Shown: one piece after another, positions 9,863 through 18,844 of the stretch | Layout of the letters: each line of letters begins with the position of its first letter | Numbering within the stretch: position 1 is the first letter of the stretch | DNA from: a marine gamma proteobacterium HTCC2148 | GTDB taxonomy: Bacteria > Pseudomonadota > Gammaproteobacteria > Pseudomonadales > Halieaceae | Direction of reading: 5' to 3' | Length of the DNA: 64,000 bases | Assembly (NCBI GenBank): GCA_000156295.1 | Contig: DS999229.1 | Location: 147,415-211,414 of the forward strand | The notes under the pieces: generated by a model | The model's input: only the letters and a program-made list of their open reading frames with translations | The model's database searches: none | Told to the model about the DNA's origin: nothing | Translations under genes and position numbers: made by a program

Positions 9863-11356
9863 TCAGGCAGCTGGGCGCAGCGGTTCTAACTCAGCGGGCG
9901 CTTCATGAACAAAGTCATCCAGCACTGGCGTCTGATGTTCCTTCACCCATTGGTCCCAACTGTAAGGCCACATAGCTGGGTCGCCGTCGCCATCCAGATA
10001 CCAGCTCTGGCAGCCGCCAACCCAGGCAGTCTTGCTCATGCCTGCCCGCAGATAGGCATTGTAACTCTCCTTGGCTTCTTGGGTGGCCTCCACCGCAGGT
10101 AACTCGCCCTGTTTCCACAGTTCGATCAGCTTGAGAATGTAAGCCGACTGTACCTCACTCATTGCAATGACTGAATAATTGCCAATGGGTGAGTTGGGGC
10201 CCAGCATCAGGAAAAAGTTTGGAAATCCGGGAATACACAAGGAGCGATAGGCCTGTGCTTTTTTGGCCCATGTCTCATCAATGGAAACACCATTTCGACC
10301 GCGCAGATCCATCGGCCGCATGAAATTGAAAGGGCTAAAACCAGTGGCGAGAATAATGACATCCAACTCTTTGGCAGCGCCATCTACGGTCACGATTCCC
10401 TGCTCAGCAATACTCTGTATTGCCATAGTTTCCAGATAAACATTATCGCGCTGGATCGCATCGTAAAACGTGCTGCTGATAATCAGTCGCTTGCAACCCA
10501 CGGAATAATCCGGAGTCAGCTTTGCCCGCAACTCCGGATCACGAACGCTTTTGCGCAAATTACGCTTGGCAGCCCAACTGATTAATGCGTGCTGCAGTTT
10601 GCCGCCGGTGACGGCTTTGCTGAAGGTGTTGCGCATAATGAATGCATAGCGGCGACTCAGTGCTGCAAGCTTACGCTGCTTACCCTTTAGTGCCGTCTTG
10701 TCCTGTTCGCTGTAATGTTTATCAGGAACAGAAATGAGCCACTGTGGAGTGCGCTGGAAAACGGTCAAGTCGCAGTCCAGTTTGGAAATTTCAGAAATCA
10801 CCTGACAGGCAGTGGAACCGGTGCCTATGACCCCTACGCGTTTGCCACGCAGGTCAACATCATGGTTCCACTGAGCCGTGTGCCACATTTCTCCGTTAAA
10901 ACTATCGAGTCCCTTGATATCCGGGTAGGCGGGATGGTGCAGAATGCCGGTTGCGGCAACGACAAAGTCCACCACCAACTGTGCGCCTTTGCTGGTAGTC
11001 AGGTGCCACTGACCGCCCCGGAAGTGACACTGGTCCAGGGACTCATTGAACCGAATTTTCCCGGCTAAGCCATTCTCGCTGGCCACGCCCTCGAAATAGG
11101 ACTGGATTTCATCACCGTGGGCGAAACGATGGCTCCAGTGCGAGTTACCTTTAAAACTGTAAGTGTACATATGAGCTGGCACATCACAGGCCACGCCGGG
11201 GTAGGTATTCTCCCGCCAGGTACCGCCGACCTTATCTGCTTTTTCCAGAATGCTGATGTCGGTGATACCCGCCTCTCGCAGTTTAATTGCCATTAAAATA
11301 CCGCTCATGCCTGCGCCGATGACGGCAACGGAGGGATTTCGCTGCTGGTTATTCAT
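9863..11356 (-). CDS. Flavin-containing (Baeyer-Villiger-type) monooxygenase
   Basis: 497 residues. FAD-binding GAGMSG at residues 14-19 and a second nucleotide site VIGTGSTA at residues 176-183. The Baeyer-Villiger fingerprint FxGxxxHxxxW is present (Phe153, Gly155, His159, Trp163), although the usual final Pro/Asp is Asn164. Such enzymes insert oxygen next to a ketone to give an ester or lactone, using NADPH and O2. Divergently transcribed from an AraC regulator that is followed by an HSL-family esterase, an arrangement resembling mymA-virS-lipR of mycobacteria. The product ester would be a natural substrate for that esterase; this link is inference. Ends 49 bp from the convergent metallo-hydrolase gene. 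Confidence 0.87.
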   Translation of the reverse strand: MNNQQRNPSVAVIGAGMSGILMAIKLREAGITDISILEKADKVGGTWRENTYPGVACDVPAHMYTYSFKGNSHWSHRFAHGDEIQSYFEGVASENGLAGKIRFNESLDQCHFRGGQWHLTTSKGAQLVVDFVVAATGILHHPAYPDIKGLDSFNGEMWHTAQWNHDVDLRGKRVGVIGTGSTACQVISEISKLDCDLTVFQRTPQWLISVPDKHYSEQDKTALKGKQRKLAALSRRYAFIMRNTFSKAVTGGKLQHALISWAAKRNLRKSVRDPELRAKLTPDYSVGCKRLIISSTFYDAIQRDNVYLETMAIQSIAEQGIVTVDGAAKELDVIILATGFSPFNFMRPMDLRGRNGVSIDETWAKKAQAYRSLCIPGFPNFFLMLGPNSPIGNYSVIAMSEVQSAYILKLIELWKQGELPAVEATQEAKESYNAYLRAGMSKTAWVGGCQSWYLDGDGDPAMWPYSWDQWVKEHQTPVLDDFVHEAPAELEPLRPAA

Positions 11357-11403
11357 AGAATCTCTAAAGCTCTTAACATCGTCTGGCCATGCTATCGCTC
11401 AGC

Positions 11404-11477
11404 GCGGTTTGATCGAATATTGTTCAAGGCCAAAAACTTATGAAAAACGGACAGCACCTGCTATTCTGCGGTTTGAT
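11404..11477. promoter_or_regulatory. 10-bp direct repeat in the divergent monooxygenase/AraC promoter region
   Basis: GCGGTTTGAT occurs exactly at 11404-11413 and again at 11468-11477, 64 bp apart, inside the 158-bp gap between the two divergent genes. AraC-family regulators usually bind direct repeats, so these are candidate half-sites for the neighbouring regulator. An inverted pair ACAGCA/TGCTGT (11451-11456, 11477-11482) overlaps the second copy. Confidence 0.4.
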
Positions 11478-11514
11478 GCTGTAGCACCGCCAGTGCGTCA
11501 ACAAGAGATCAAAT

Positions 11515-12537
11515 ATGGGCAGCAAAGCCGATACCAGTCACCACATTAAAGCCATAGGCCCGGCGCTGGAAGCCATGCAGACTATGGGCTTTACGTCTGC
11601 GGATTGTTTACGTAACACCGGGCTCAGTGAGTCTGACTTAGTCAAACCACCAACAGAGCTCGGGTTCACCCTGGATCAGGAGTTCCAGTTCCATCGCAAC
11701 CTATTGGAACTGACCGACAACCCCATGTTGGGACTATTACTGGGCAAGACCTATCAACTAGAAGCATACGGCCTGCTGGGCTACGCCTTCATGAGCGCAC
11801 CCACCCTGCGCCATGCAATGGTCGTTCTGCGCAATTACGGGCCGCTCACCTTTACCTTGTTTAGGGTGGATTTTCAGGTTGAGGGCCCTCTGGCAAGGCT
11901 GCGCTTGTCCCCGGATATTCCGATACCTGGTGATTTACTCGCCTACTACGTAGATCGCGACCTGACCGCTGCGGTCAACGGCGGCCAAGGCACAATGCGA
12001 GTTCCCCTGGAGCCGCAACATATACAGCTGCTTCACTTTAGTGAAGACCAGAGAGATATCTACGAGCGACATTTCCGCTGCCCGGTGTCATTCTCCGCCA
12101 TGGCGTCAGAACTGCAATTAGACGCACGGGTACTGGACACTGTGATGCCCCTCAGGGACACTGAGACGACTTCCGTCTGTCAGCAACAGTGCAGGCTGCT
12201 ACTGGCGCGCATGAAAGCTGGCAGCAACTTTGTCGACAAGGTGCGACAGATTATTCTCGCTCGCCCCGGCTATTTCCCGGACATCGATTACGTAGCGGAG
12301 AAATTAAATATGACCAGCCGGACGCTGCGACGCAGACTCACCAGGGAAGACAGCAGTTACCAGGAAATACTCGTCGAGGTGCGCTATGAATTGGCGAGGG
12401 AATACCTGGCGACTTCCACCTTACCGCTAGAGGAAATTTCTGTTTTGCTGGGATATAGCGCGCCCGGCAACTTTAGCAATGCGTTTAAACGTTGGCATGG
12501 CAGTTCGCCCCGTAAGTACAGACAGGTGGCCTGCTGA
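11515..12537 (+). CDS. AraC-family transcriptional regulator with N-terminal Arabinose_bd domain (VirS/OruR-like)
   Basis: 340 residues. An N-terminal effector domain of the PF12625 type spans roughly residues 20-205 (TYQLEAYGLLGYAFMSAPTLR is characteristic), and the C-terminal AraC double helix-turn-helix covers about 235-335 (TSRTLRRRL and LLGYSAPGNFSNAFKRWHG). Regulators of this subfamily, such as VirS and OruR, activate divergent or adjacent catabolic genes. Here the divergent gene is the monooxygenase and the downstream gene the esterase, which starts 1 bp after this stop, so it probably controls both. Inducer unknown. The start is supported by AAGAGATC upstream. Confidence 0.9.
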   Translation: MGSKADTSHHIKAIGPALEAMQTMGFTSADCLRNTGLSESDLVKPPTELGFTLDQEFQFHRNLLELTDNPMLGLLLGKTYQLEAYGLLGYAFMSAPTLRHAMVVLRNYGPLTFTLFRVDFQVEGPLARLRLSPDIPIPGDLLAYYVDRDLTAAVNGGQGTMRVPLEPQHIQLLHFSEDQRDIYERHFRCPVSFSAMASELQLDARVLDTVMPLRDTETTSVCQQQCRLLLARMKAGSNFVDKVRQIILARPGYFPDIDYVAEKLNMTSRTLRRRLTREDSSYQEILVEVRYELAREYLATSTLPLEEISVLLGYSAPGNFSNAFKRWHGSSPRKYRQVAC

Positions 12538-12538
12538 C

Positions 12539-13411
12539 ATGCTGCTACGACTAAAAACCTGGGGTTACCGAGTTTTCTACCGACTCATCAGTGCGCGGCA
12601 GTGGCGCGGCAAATATCCTGATCCGGACACCAGCACGTTGCAGATACCGGGCCCTGCCGGCAGTATCGAAGCGCGTATGTATACTGCTACGGCGAGCGGG
12701 GAACGCCCGCTGGTTCTCTATTTTCACGGTGGCGGCTGGGTCATTGGCGACCTGGATACCCATCATCCTTTTTGCCAACAGATTGCCCATAAAACCGGCG
12801 CGACCGTGCTCGCGTTGAACTACAGGCTTGCGCCCGAGCACCCCTGGCCTGCCGCCCAGGACGATTGCCTTGCTGCGGCAGAGTGGGTGGCAGCCCACCT
12901 GAACGAACTGGGCCCCAGTAATGGCAGGATCGTGATTGCAGGTGATAGCGCCGGCGGCAACCTCACCGCCTGCACCTGCCTGACAATGACTGCGCCCGCT
13001 CTGACACGGGTGTCTGGCGTGGCAACACTTTACCCTGCGGTCGACCATTACCTGCGTGACTGGCCCTCTTATCAGGAAAGAGCCCGCGCCTCCGCACTCA
13101 CATCCACACTAATGCGTTGGTTCTGGGACACATACCTGGGCCAAACCAGCCCCGAACAGGCGTTGAAAGCAAGGCCCATGCAGGCAAACAACCTGGCATC
13201 GCTGCCTCCCCTGTTCAACGTAACAGCGGAGATGGATCCTCTAAGGGACGAGGGCCAGGCCTTTGCCAGAGTCGTCAAAGGCGAAGGAGTGCCAGTACAG
13301 CATCGTCACTTCGCCGATGCGGCTCATGGCTTTGCCTGCTCGGAAGGCCCCACTAACAATTTCAAGGCGGTTCTCGATGACTTCGATAACTGGCTGACTG
13401 GCTTGCACTGA
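12539..13411 (+). CDS. Alpha/beta hydrolase, hormone-sensitive-lipase family esterase
   Basis: 290 residues. The oxyanion motif HGGGW is at residues 63-67, the nucleophile Ser137 in GDSAGG, with probable acid Asp233 in MDPLRDEG and base His263 in HGFA: a complete HSL/acetyl-esterase catalytic set. No signal peptide. The ATG at 12539 begins 1 bp after the AraC stop and is preceded by AGGTGG, so the two genes are almost certainly co-transcribed; an upstream in-frame start at 12479 lies inside araC and is unlikely. Likely role is hydrolysis of short to medium esters or lactones, plausibly the products of the divergent Baeyer-Villiger-type enzyme, in the way LipR accompanies MymA. Confidence 0.9.
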   Translation: MLLRLKTWGYRVFYRLISARQWRGKYPDPDTSTLQIPGPAGSIEARMYTATASGERPLVLYFHGGGWVIGDLDTHHPFCQQIAHKTGATVLALNYRLAPEHPWPAAQDDCLAAAEWVAAHLNELGPSNGRIVIAGDSAGGNLTACTCLTMTAPALTRVSGVATLYPAVDHYLRDWPSYQERARASALTSTLMRWFWDTYLGQTSPEQALKARPMQANNLASLPPLFNVTAEMDPLRDEGQAFARVVKGEGVPVQHRHFADAAHGFACSEGPTNNFKAVLDDFDNWLTGLH

Positions 13412-13515
13412 AACCCGATAAATTACCAGAGACCTGTACGCTCGTTTTCTGCTAGACTTGCGCCCTCTCCAGCGGCCCATCAGAGTGCTGCGGAGAAGAT
13501 CACCGCCGAAAAGCC

Positions 13516-13531
13516 GTTTGCGACCGCAAAC
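13516..13531. promoter_or_regulatory. Palindrome upstream of zwf (candidate operator)
   Basis: GTTTGCG and CGCAAAC form perfect 7-bp arms around AC, 50 bp upstream of the zwf start. The symmetry and GCG/CGC core resemble operators of LacI/GntR-type sugar regulators. No TGTA-N-TACA-type HexR box was recognised nearby. The position fits repression of the zwf-pgl-edd operon. Confidence 0.4.
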
Positions 13532-13581
13532 AGCAATGACACACAGACATTTTACTTACTCACTCTTAAGGAAAGATGTGT

Positions 13582-15036
13582 ATGAGTCATATGGTCGATT
13601 TGGTTATTTTTGGTGGTACGGGGGATCTCTCAACCCGCAAGCTACTCCCGGCCCTGTATCAGTTACAACGTCACCAGTTGGCAGATCGACTGAACCGGAT
13701 TATTGCTACCGGTCGCGGGGAATTGGATCCAGAATCCTTCCGCAACGAAGCCCACGCCAACCTGAAAAAGTACCTGCCCCAAGACAGTTGGGACGAAGCC
13801 GTATGGGAACGCTTTTGCCAGCGACTGGACTACGTAAAACTCGACGCCGGCAACGCTGCCGACTATGCGCAACTGGCAGAGCTGCTAAACCAGAGTGAGG
13901 CACCCGGGCGTCTTTACTACCTTGCCACGCTGCCTTCTTTATACGGCGAAATTTGCCAGCAGTTACAAAACGCCAGTGTCGTCAACGAAGCCAGCCGTGT
14001 GGTGTTGGAAAAACCCCTGGGGCACGATCTGGAGTCCTGCCGGAGCATTAACGAGCAGGTCGCCAGAGTATTCGATGAGGAAGCCACCTTTCGGATCGAT
14101 CACTATTTAGGTAAAGAGACCGTGCAGAACCTGCTGGCACTGCGTTTCGGCAACCAGCTATTTCACCCGATGTGGAACAACACCTTTATCAGCAGCGTGC
14201 AGATCACCGTTGCAGAAGAAATTGGGGTCGCCGGTCGCGGCAGCTATTACGCGGATACCGGCGCTCTGCGCGACATGGTGCAAAATCACCTGCTGCAAGT
14301 CTTGTCACTGGTGGCGATGGAACCTCCCGCCAGTCTCAAGGCGACCGATATTCGCGATGAAAAAATGAAGGTGTTGCGCTGCCTGGAGCCCATTACCGGA
14401 GAAAACGTCAAGAAACGCACAGTGCGTGGGCGCTATGGCGCAGGCGCCGTCGACGGTGAGGCCGTAAAAGGTTTCCTCGAGGAAGACGCCTTCCACCATG
14501 CGGACAATACCGAAACCTTTGTCGCTCTGAAGGCCAGCATTAACAACTGGCGCTGGGCCGGCGTGCCCTTCTACCTGCGCACTGGCAAGCGTCTGTCCGG
14601 TCGCTACTCAGAAATCGTGATCGAGTATCGCAGGCAATCCTTCTCACTATTTGCTAATGATCCTCAGGAACTGACCAACAAACTGGTGATTCACCTGCAA
14701 CCGCAGGAAAGTATCAGCCTGCACACGGTTAACAAAAAGCCCGGCTTAACCAGTAAGCTAAAGCTGCAGCCTGTGGAACTGCACCTGACTGATGAATCTC
14801 AAAACAAGGGCGACAGCTACGACGCTTATGAGCGTTTGCTGCTGGATGCCGTTCACGGTGACCAGACCCTGTTTATGCGACGCGACGAGGTCGAAACCGC
14901 GTGGCGTTGGATCGATTCCATCATCGGCGCATGGGATGAAAACAGCACTCCTATCAAGTCCTACAATGCAGGCACTATGGGCCCCAATGCTGCCACGGCG
15001 CTGCTGGCTGTGGAGGGCCATAGCTGGCATGAGTGA
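13582..15036 (+). CDS. zwf: Glucose-6-phosphate 1-dehydrogenase
   Basis: 484 residues, the normal length. Oxidises glucose-6-phosphate to 6-phosphogluconolactone with NAD(P)+, entering the Entner-Doudoroff and pentose phosphate routes. The dinucleotide motif GGTGDLS is at residues 11-17 and the substrate signature RIDHYLGKE near 171-179, both intact. Two in-frame ATGs compete: 13576 and 13582; AAGGA at 13568 is 9 bases from the second and only 3 from the first, so 13582 is preferred. First gene of a zwf-pgl-edd operon: its stop overlaps the start of pgl by 8 bp. A 7-bp-arm palindrome lies in the leader or promoter. Confidence 0.96.
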   Translation: MSHMVDLVIFGGTGDLSTRKLLPALYQLQRHQLADRLNRIIATGRGELDPESFRNEAHANLKKYLPQDSWDEAVWERFCQRLDYVKLDAGNAADYAQLAELLNQSEAPGRLYYLATLPSLYGEICQQLQNASVVNEASRVVLEKPLGHDLESCRSINEQVARVFDEEATFRIDHYLGKETVQNLLALRFGNQLFHPMWNNTFISSVQITVAEEIGVAGRGSYYADTGALRDMVQNHLLQVLSLVAMEPPASLKATDIRDEKMKVLRCLEPITGENVKKRTVRGRYGAGAVDGEAVKGFLEEDAFHHADNTETFVALKASINNWRWAGVPFYLRTGKRLSGRYSEIVIEYRRQSFSLFANDPQELTNKLVIHLQPQESISLHTVNKKPGLTSKLKLQPVELHLTDESQNKGDSYDAYERLLLDAVHGDQTLFMRRDEVETAWRWIDSIIGAWDENSTPIKSYNAGTMGPNAATALLAVEGHSWHE

Positions 15037-15712
15037 AGCACACAACTTTGACAGCAGAGCAGAGCTGGATCAGGCCCTTGCTGCACATGTCGCATCGCGG
15101 CTAAACCGCGATATCGAAATCAGGGGAGCGGCCAGCCTGGCGGTTTCGGGCGGCAGCACGCCAAAGGGTTTCTTTGCTGCGCTGTCTCTGGCAGACCTGT
15201 CCTGGCATAAGGTCTGGATTACCCTGGTTGACGAACGCTGGGTAGAGGCCGACAGCCCTGATTCAAACGAACGCCTGGTCCGCGAGAACCTGCTGCAAAA
15301 TAAAGCGGCAGCCGCGAACTTCATCGGCTTAAAAGCGAGTCCCGACGACGCTGGCACTGGCCTGGCAGAAGTCACCCGCCGGATGGATACGCTTCCCTTA
15401 CCGCTGAGCTGCACCGTGTTGGGCATGGGCGGCGATGGTCACACTGCGTCCTGGTTTCCAGAAGCAGGCAACCTCGCTGAACTCATTGACCCTCAGGGCA
15501 GCGCGTTACTGGGCACTTGTGAACCGGTAACTGCACCCTATCAAAGAATTACGTTCACCCTGCCAGCGCTGCTGCAAAGCGGAGAGGTCATTCTTCATAT
15601 CACAGGTACTCAAAAGCGAGTAGTTCTTGCCGAGGCCGCAGAGAAACAATACCCCATCGCCGCAATCACAAACCAAGACGTCAATCCTGCAAGTATCTGG
15701 TGGGCACCCTGA
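15029..15712 (+). CDS. pgl: 6-phosphogluconolactonase
   Basis: 227 residues. Hydrolyses 6-phosphogluconolactone to 6-phosphogluconate. Family signatures: [12 protein letters not shown] near the N-terminus, the [19 protein letters not shown] block with conserved Asn-Glu-Arg, and the [13 protein letters not shown] block, which carries the likely catalytic His. The ATG at 15029 overlaps the last 8 bases of zwf, and the gene's own TGA shares bases with the next start (TGATG), so translation of all three enzymes is coupled. A much longer upstream extension exists in this frame but lies wholly inside zwf and is not real. Confidence 0.94.
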   Translation: MSEAHNFDSRAELDQALAAHVASRLNRDIEIRGAASLAVSGGSTPKGFFAALSLADLSWHKVWITLVDERWVEADSPDSNERLVRENLLQNKAAAANFIGLKASPDDAGTGLAEVTRRMDTLPLPLSCTVLGMGGDGHTASWFPEAGNLAELIDPQGSALLGTCEPVTAPYQRITFTLPALLQSGEVILHITGTQKRVVLAEAAEKQYPIAAITNQDVNPASIWWAP

Positions 15713-17520
15713 TGATAAACCCTGAACTGAAATCCATAACTGATCGAATCACCAACCGCAGCCTCGAAACACGCGTTGCTTATCTCGCAAAAATCGAGCA
15801 AATGCGAGGCCAGGGGCCCGTGCGAGGCGCCCTTTCCTGCTCCAACCTGGCCCATGGCTTCGCCGCTTGCGGTGAGCAGGACAAACAGGCGCTGAAACTC
15901 ACCGAGTCAGCCAACATCGGTATTATCAACGCCTACAATGACATGCTCTCTGCCCATCAACCCCTGGAAAGCTATCCGGCCTTGATCAAGCAGGCGGCGC
16001 ACGACGTCGGTTGCACGGCACAGGTGGCAGGCGGCGTTCCTGCCATGTGCGACGGTGTCACTCAGGGCACTGCAGGCATGGAGCTCAGTTTATTCAGCCG
16101 GGATATCATCGCGGGCGCTACAGCCATCGCCCTGTCTCACAATATGTTTGACGGGGCACTGTGCCTGGGAGTGTGCGACAAAATTGTGCCGGGCTTGTTA
16201 ATCGGCGCTTTGTCTTTTGGTCACCTGCCCGTTATTTTTGCGCCGGCGGGACCCATGACCTCTGGCCTTTCCAATAAAGAGAAAGCCGCGGTAAGACAGC
16301 AATTTGCCGAGGGCAAAGTGGGTCGCGATGAACTGCTTGAAGCGGAGTCGGCGGCCTATCATGGCGAAGGCACTTGTACTTTTTATGGCACCGCAAACAG
16401 CAACCAAATGCTAATGGAAGTCATGGGAATTCACATTCCCGGGGCCGCGTTCGAACCCCCGGGGACTGAGATGCGAGACACCTTGACACGCGCGGCGGCA
16501 GAGCGTCTTTGCAAGATTACCGCGCTGGGCAACGAGTACACGCCACTGGCAAATATCGTCGACGAAAAATGCATTGTCAACGCCATAGTCGCCTTACTGG
16601 CAACCGGCGGATCAACCAATCACAGCATCCATTGGATTGCTATCGCGCGTGCAGCGGGCATCATTATCGACTGGCAGGACTTCAGCGAACTCTCGGCTAT
16701 TACGCCGTTAGTCGCCCGGGTTTACCCCAACGGCAGTGCCGATGTGAACCATTTCCATGCCGCAGGCGGCACCGGCTACGTGATTCGTACGCTATTGGAA
16801 AACGGTTTACTGCATGAAGACGTGCAAACCAACTGGGGCCCGGGCCTTTCTCGTTACAGCCAGGAACCGCAGCTGAACCAGGGTCGACTGCATTACGTTC
16901 CAGGAGTTAGCGAAAGCGCAGACCAGGAAGTACTGCGACCCGCCGATGCGCCCTTTTCCCCTGAGGGCGGCTTGAGCCTACTTCAAGGCAACCTTGGCCG
17001 CAGTGTCATCAAGGTTTCAGCTGTCGCTCCTGAACACCGCTTTGTAGAAGCACCTGCAAGAGTATTTGATGACCAGGCTGAACTGGCCCGAGCGTTCGAG
17101 GCCGGTGAACTGGAACAGGACATGATTGCCGTCGTTCGATTCCAGGGTCCCGCTGCCAACGGCATGCCCGAGCTGCACAAAATGACGCCTTACCTGGGTA
17201 TTCTGCAGGACCGCGGCTTCAAGGTGGCGCTGGTCACCGATGGCCGGATGTCGGGTGCCTCAGGCAAGGTACCTGCCGCTATACACCTGACGCCAGAGGC
17301 ACTCGTCGGTGGGGGCATCGCCAAGATATGCAACGGCGACCTGCTTCGCCTGGACGCTGTCAAAGGAGAGCTGCAGTGTCTGGTAGCGGAATCAGAGTGG
17401 CAGCACAGAGAAGCCGCTACCCGCACCTCAGAGGAAAGCGAAAGTGGCACCGGCAGGGAGTTGTTCGCCCATATGCGCCGGGCAGTCTCTGATGCGGAGT
17501 CCGGCGCCGGCGTTGTCTAG
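15712..17520 (+). CDS. edd: Phosphogluconate dehydratase (Entner-Doudoroff)
   Basis: 602 residues, standard for Edd of the IlvD/Edd family. Dehydrates 6-phosphogluconate to 2-keto-3-deoxy-6-phosphogluconate using an iron-sulfur cluster. CDGVTQG (about residues 112-118), [17 protein letters not shown] with its cluster cysteine, [11 protein letters not shown] and [15 protein letters not shown] are all present. Start overlaps the pgl stop (TGATG). The partner aldolase gene eda does not follow; the next gene is a convergent alcohol dehydrogenase whose stop shares the palindrome CTAG with this one (17517-17520), so the aldolase must be encoded elsewhere. Confidence 0.95.
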   Translation: MINPELKSITDRITNRSLETRVAYLAKIEQMRGQGPVRGALSCSNLAHGFAACGEQDKQALKLTESANIGIINAYNDMLSAHQPLESYPALIKQAAHDVGCTAQVAGGVPAMCDGVTQGTAGMELSLFSRDIIAGATAIALSHNMFDGALCLGVCDKIVPGLLIGALSFGHLPVIFAPAGPMTSGLSNKEKAAVRQQFAEGKVGRDELLEAESAAYHGEGTCTFYGTANSNQMLMEVMGIHIPGAAFEPPGTEMRDTLTRAAAERLCKITALGNEYTPLANIVDEKCIVNAIVALLATGGSTNHSIHWIAIARAAGIIIDWQDFSELSAITPLVARVYPNGSADVNHFHAAGGTGYVIRTLLENGLLHEDVQTNWGPGLSRYSQEPQLNQGRLHYVPGVSESADQEVLRPADAPFSPEGGLSLLQGNLGRSVIKVSAVAPEHRFVEAPARVFDDQAELARAFEAGELEQDMIAVVRFQGPAANGMPELHKMTPYLGILQDRGFKVALVTDGRMSGASGKVPAAIHLTPEALVGGGIAKICNGDLLRLDAVKGELQCLVAESEWQHREAATRTSEESESGTGRELFAHMRRAVSDAESGAGVV

Positions 17521-18722
17521 TCAGTAATCTGGTTGAGGATAGCCAGAGTGCTGGCTTCATCGAGCAGGCGCGGCACAGGATAATCCATACATTCAGCGAC
17601 TGCGGCAGCAGTCAGAGCCTCATGATCTTCCCGGCGTATCAAGTCTGAACGATCGGGGATACCCACCTGAGTTCGCAATTCACGCACAGCGGCAATAAAT
17701 TTATGAGCCAGCTGCGCCTCGGGTTCTCCCTGCTCCCCTGCACCAATAACTACAGCCAACTCAGCCAGGCGCGGCTGCGCCTCCTCACGACAATATTCAA
17801 GCACATGCGGCAAAATCAATGCATTGGCCAGGCCATGAGGAATCCCATATCTGCCTCCGATCTGGTGAGCGATCGCATGCACGCTACCAACGAAAACCTG
17901 GTTGATCGCCATGCCCGCATAGTAGGCCGCCATTGCCATGCCTTCGCGCGCCCTAAGGTTACTGCCATCTGAATAAGCATTCACCAAATGCTCGAATACA
18001 AGCTTCACGCCGATACGGCCATCCTCCAGACGAGAACCCCTTTCCCAAACACCGATATAGGCTTCGATCGCGTGAGTTAACGCATCGATACCAGTAGCAG
18101 CGGTAATATGAGGGGGCAGCCCCAACATTAATGAAGCATCAAGCGCGGTGGCTTTGGGTAACATGCCATTGCCTGACATAACGCTTTTCGCTTTGGTCGC
18201 CGCGTCTTTAACGACAGCGCCAGCGGTACCCTCTGAGCCAGTACCAGCAGTGGTCGGGATCGCATATATGGGCAGCAATTCATGATTCACCTTACCCAGA
18301 CCGACCCAATCCCTGGGGGATTCATCGGAAGTAGCGCAGGCAGCAATAATTTTTGCACAATCCATGACTGAGCCGCCGCCGACCGCGAGGATCATGTCGC
18401 AGTTTTCGCTTTTCTGCACAGCCAAACCTGCTTCTATCTGCTCAAAGGTAGGGTCCGGGAGAACGCCGTCAAACCAAGCGCAATCTACTCCGGCATCAAG
18501 CAAACCAACGACCGCTTTATCCGTAATACCAAGTTCGCGCAGGGCTTTGTCTGTAACGATCAACACTTTGCGTGGAGCCAGCGCCGCAATATGCTGGCCC
18601 AGTTGGCGACTGCTGCCTGATCCGACAAAAGCAATGTGCGTGGAGCCCGGCAAAAAGCGACTCATCACCCGCAGCATAAAAAGATACATACCGTGGCGAA
18701 TTTTTCGAATGGTCGCTGTCAT
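17517..18722 (-). CDS. Iron-containing (group III) alcohol dehydrogenase
   Basis: 401 residues. NAD-binding [10 protein letters not shown] in the N-terminal half. Iron ligands are recognisable as Asp and His of [10 protein letters not shown], His of HAIAHQIGG and His of IPHGLANA, so the metal site is complete. Such enzymes interconvert primary alcohols and aldehydes with NAD(P)H. The N-terminal stretch [15 protein letters not shown] is a short hydrophobic/amphipathic lead seen in this subgroup. Convergent with edd, overlapping it by 4 bp. Upstream by 122 bp lies the DUF1214 gene on the same strand, so it may belong to that group. Substrate not determinable. Confidence 0.88.
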   Translation of the reverse strand: MTATIRKIRHGMYLFMLRVMSRFLPGSTHIAFVGSGSSRQLGQHIAALAPRKVLIVTDKALRELGITDKAVVGLLDAGVDCAWFDGVLPDPTFEQIEAGLAVQKSENCDMILAVGGGSVMDCAKIIAACATSDESPRDWVGLGKVNHELLPIYAIPTTAGTGSEGTAGAVVKDAATKAKSVMSGNGMLPKATALDASLMLGLPPHITAATGIDALTHAIEAYIGVWERGSRLEDGRIGVKLVFEHLVNAYSDGSNLRAREGMAMAAYYAGMAINQVFVGSVHAIAHQIGGRYGIPHGLANALILPHVLEYCREEAQPRLAELAVVIGAGEQGEPEAQLAHKFIAAVRELRTQVGIPDRSDLIRREDHEALTAAAVAECMDYPVPRLLDEASTLAILNQITD

Positions 18723-18844
18723 AGCAAAGTCCCGTTATTTTTAAGAGCTGGAATGATAGCAGACGCCACCCGCAATGGGGTTTTCATCGCAACCAGAAAA
18801 CTTGGCGCCCGTTACCAACACCATGCGATCTTTGTGCCGACGCC

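Noticed and set aside
14792..15028. N-terminal extension of 6-phosphogluconolactonase
   Set aside because: It lies entirely within zwf in another frame; the ATG at 15029 gives the normal family length.
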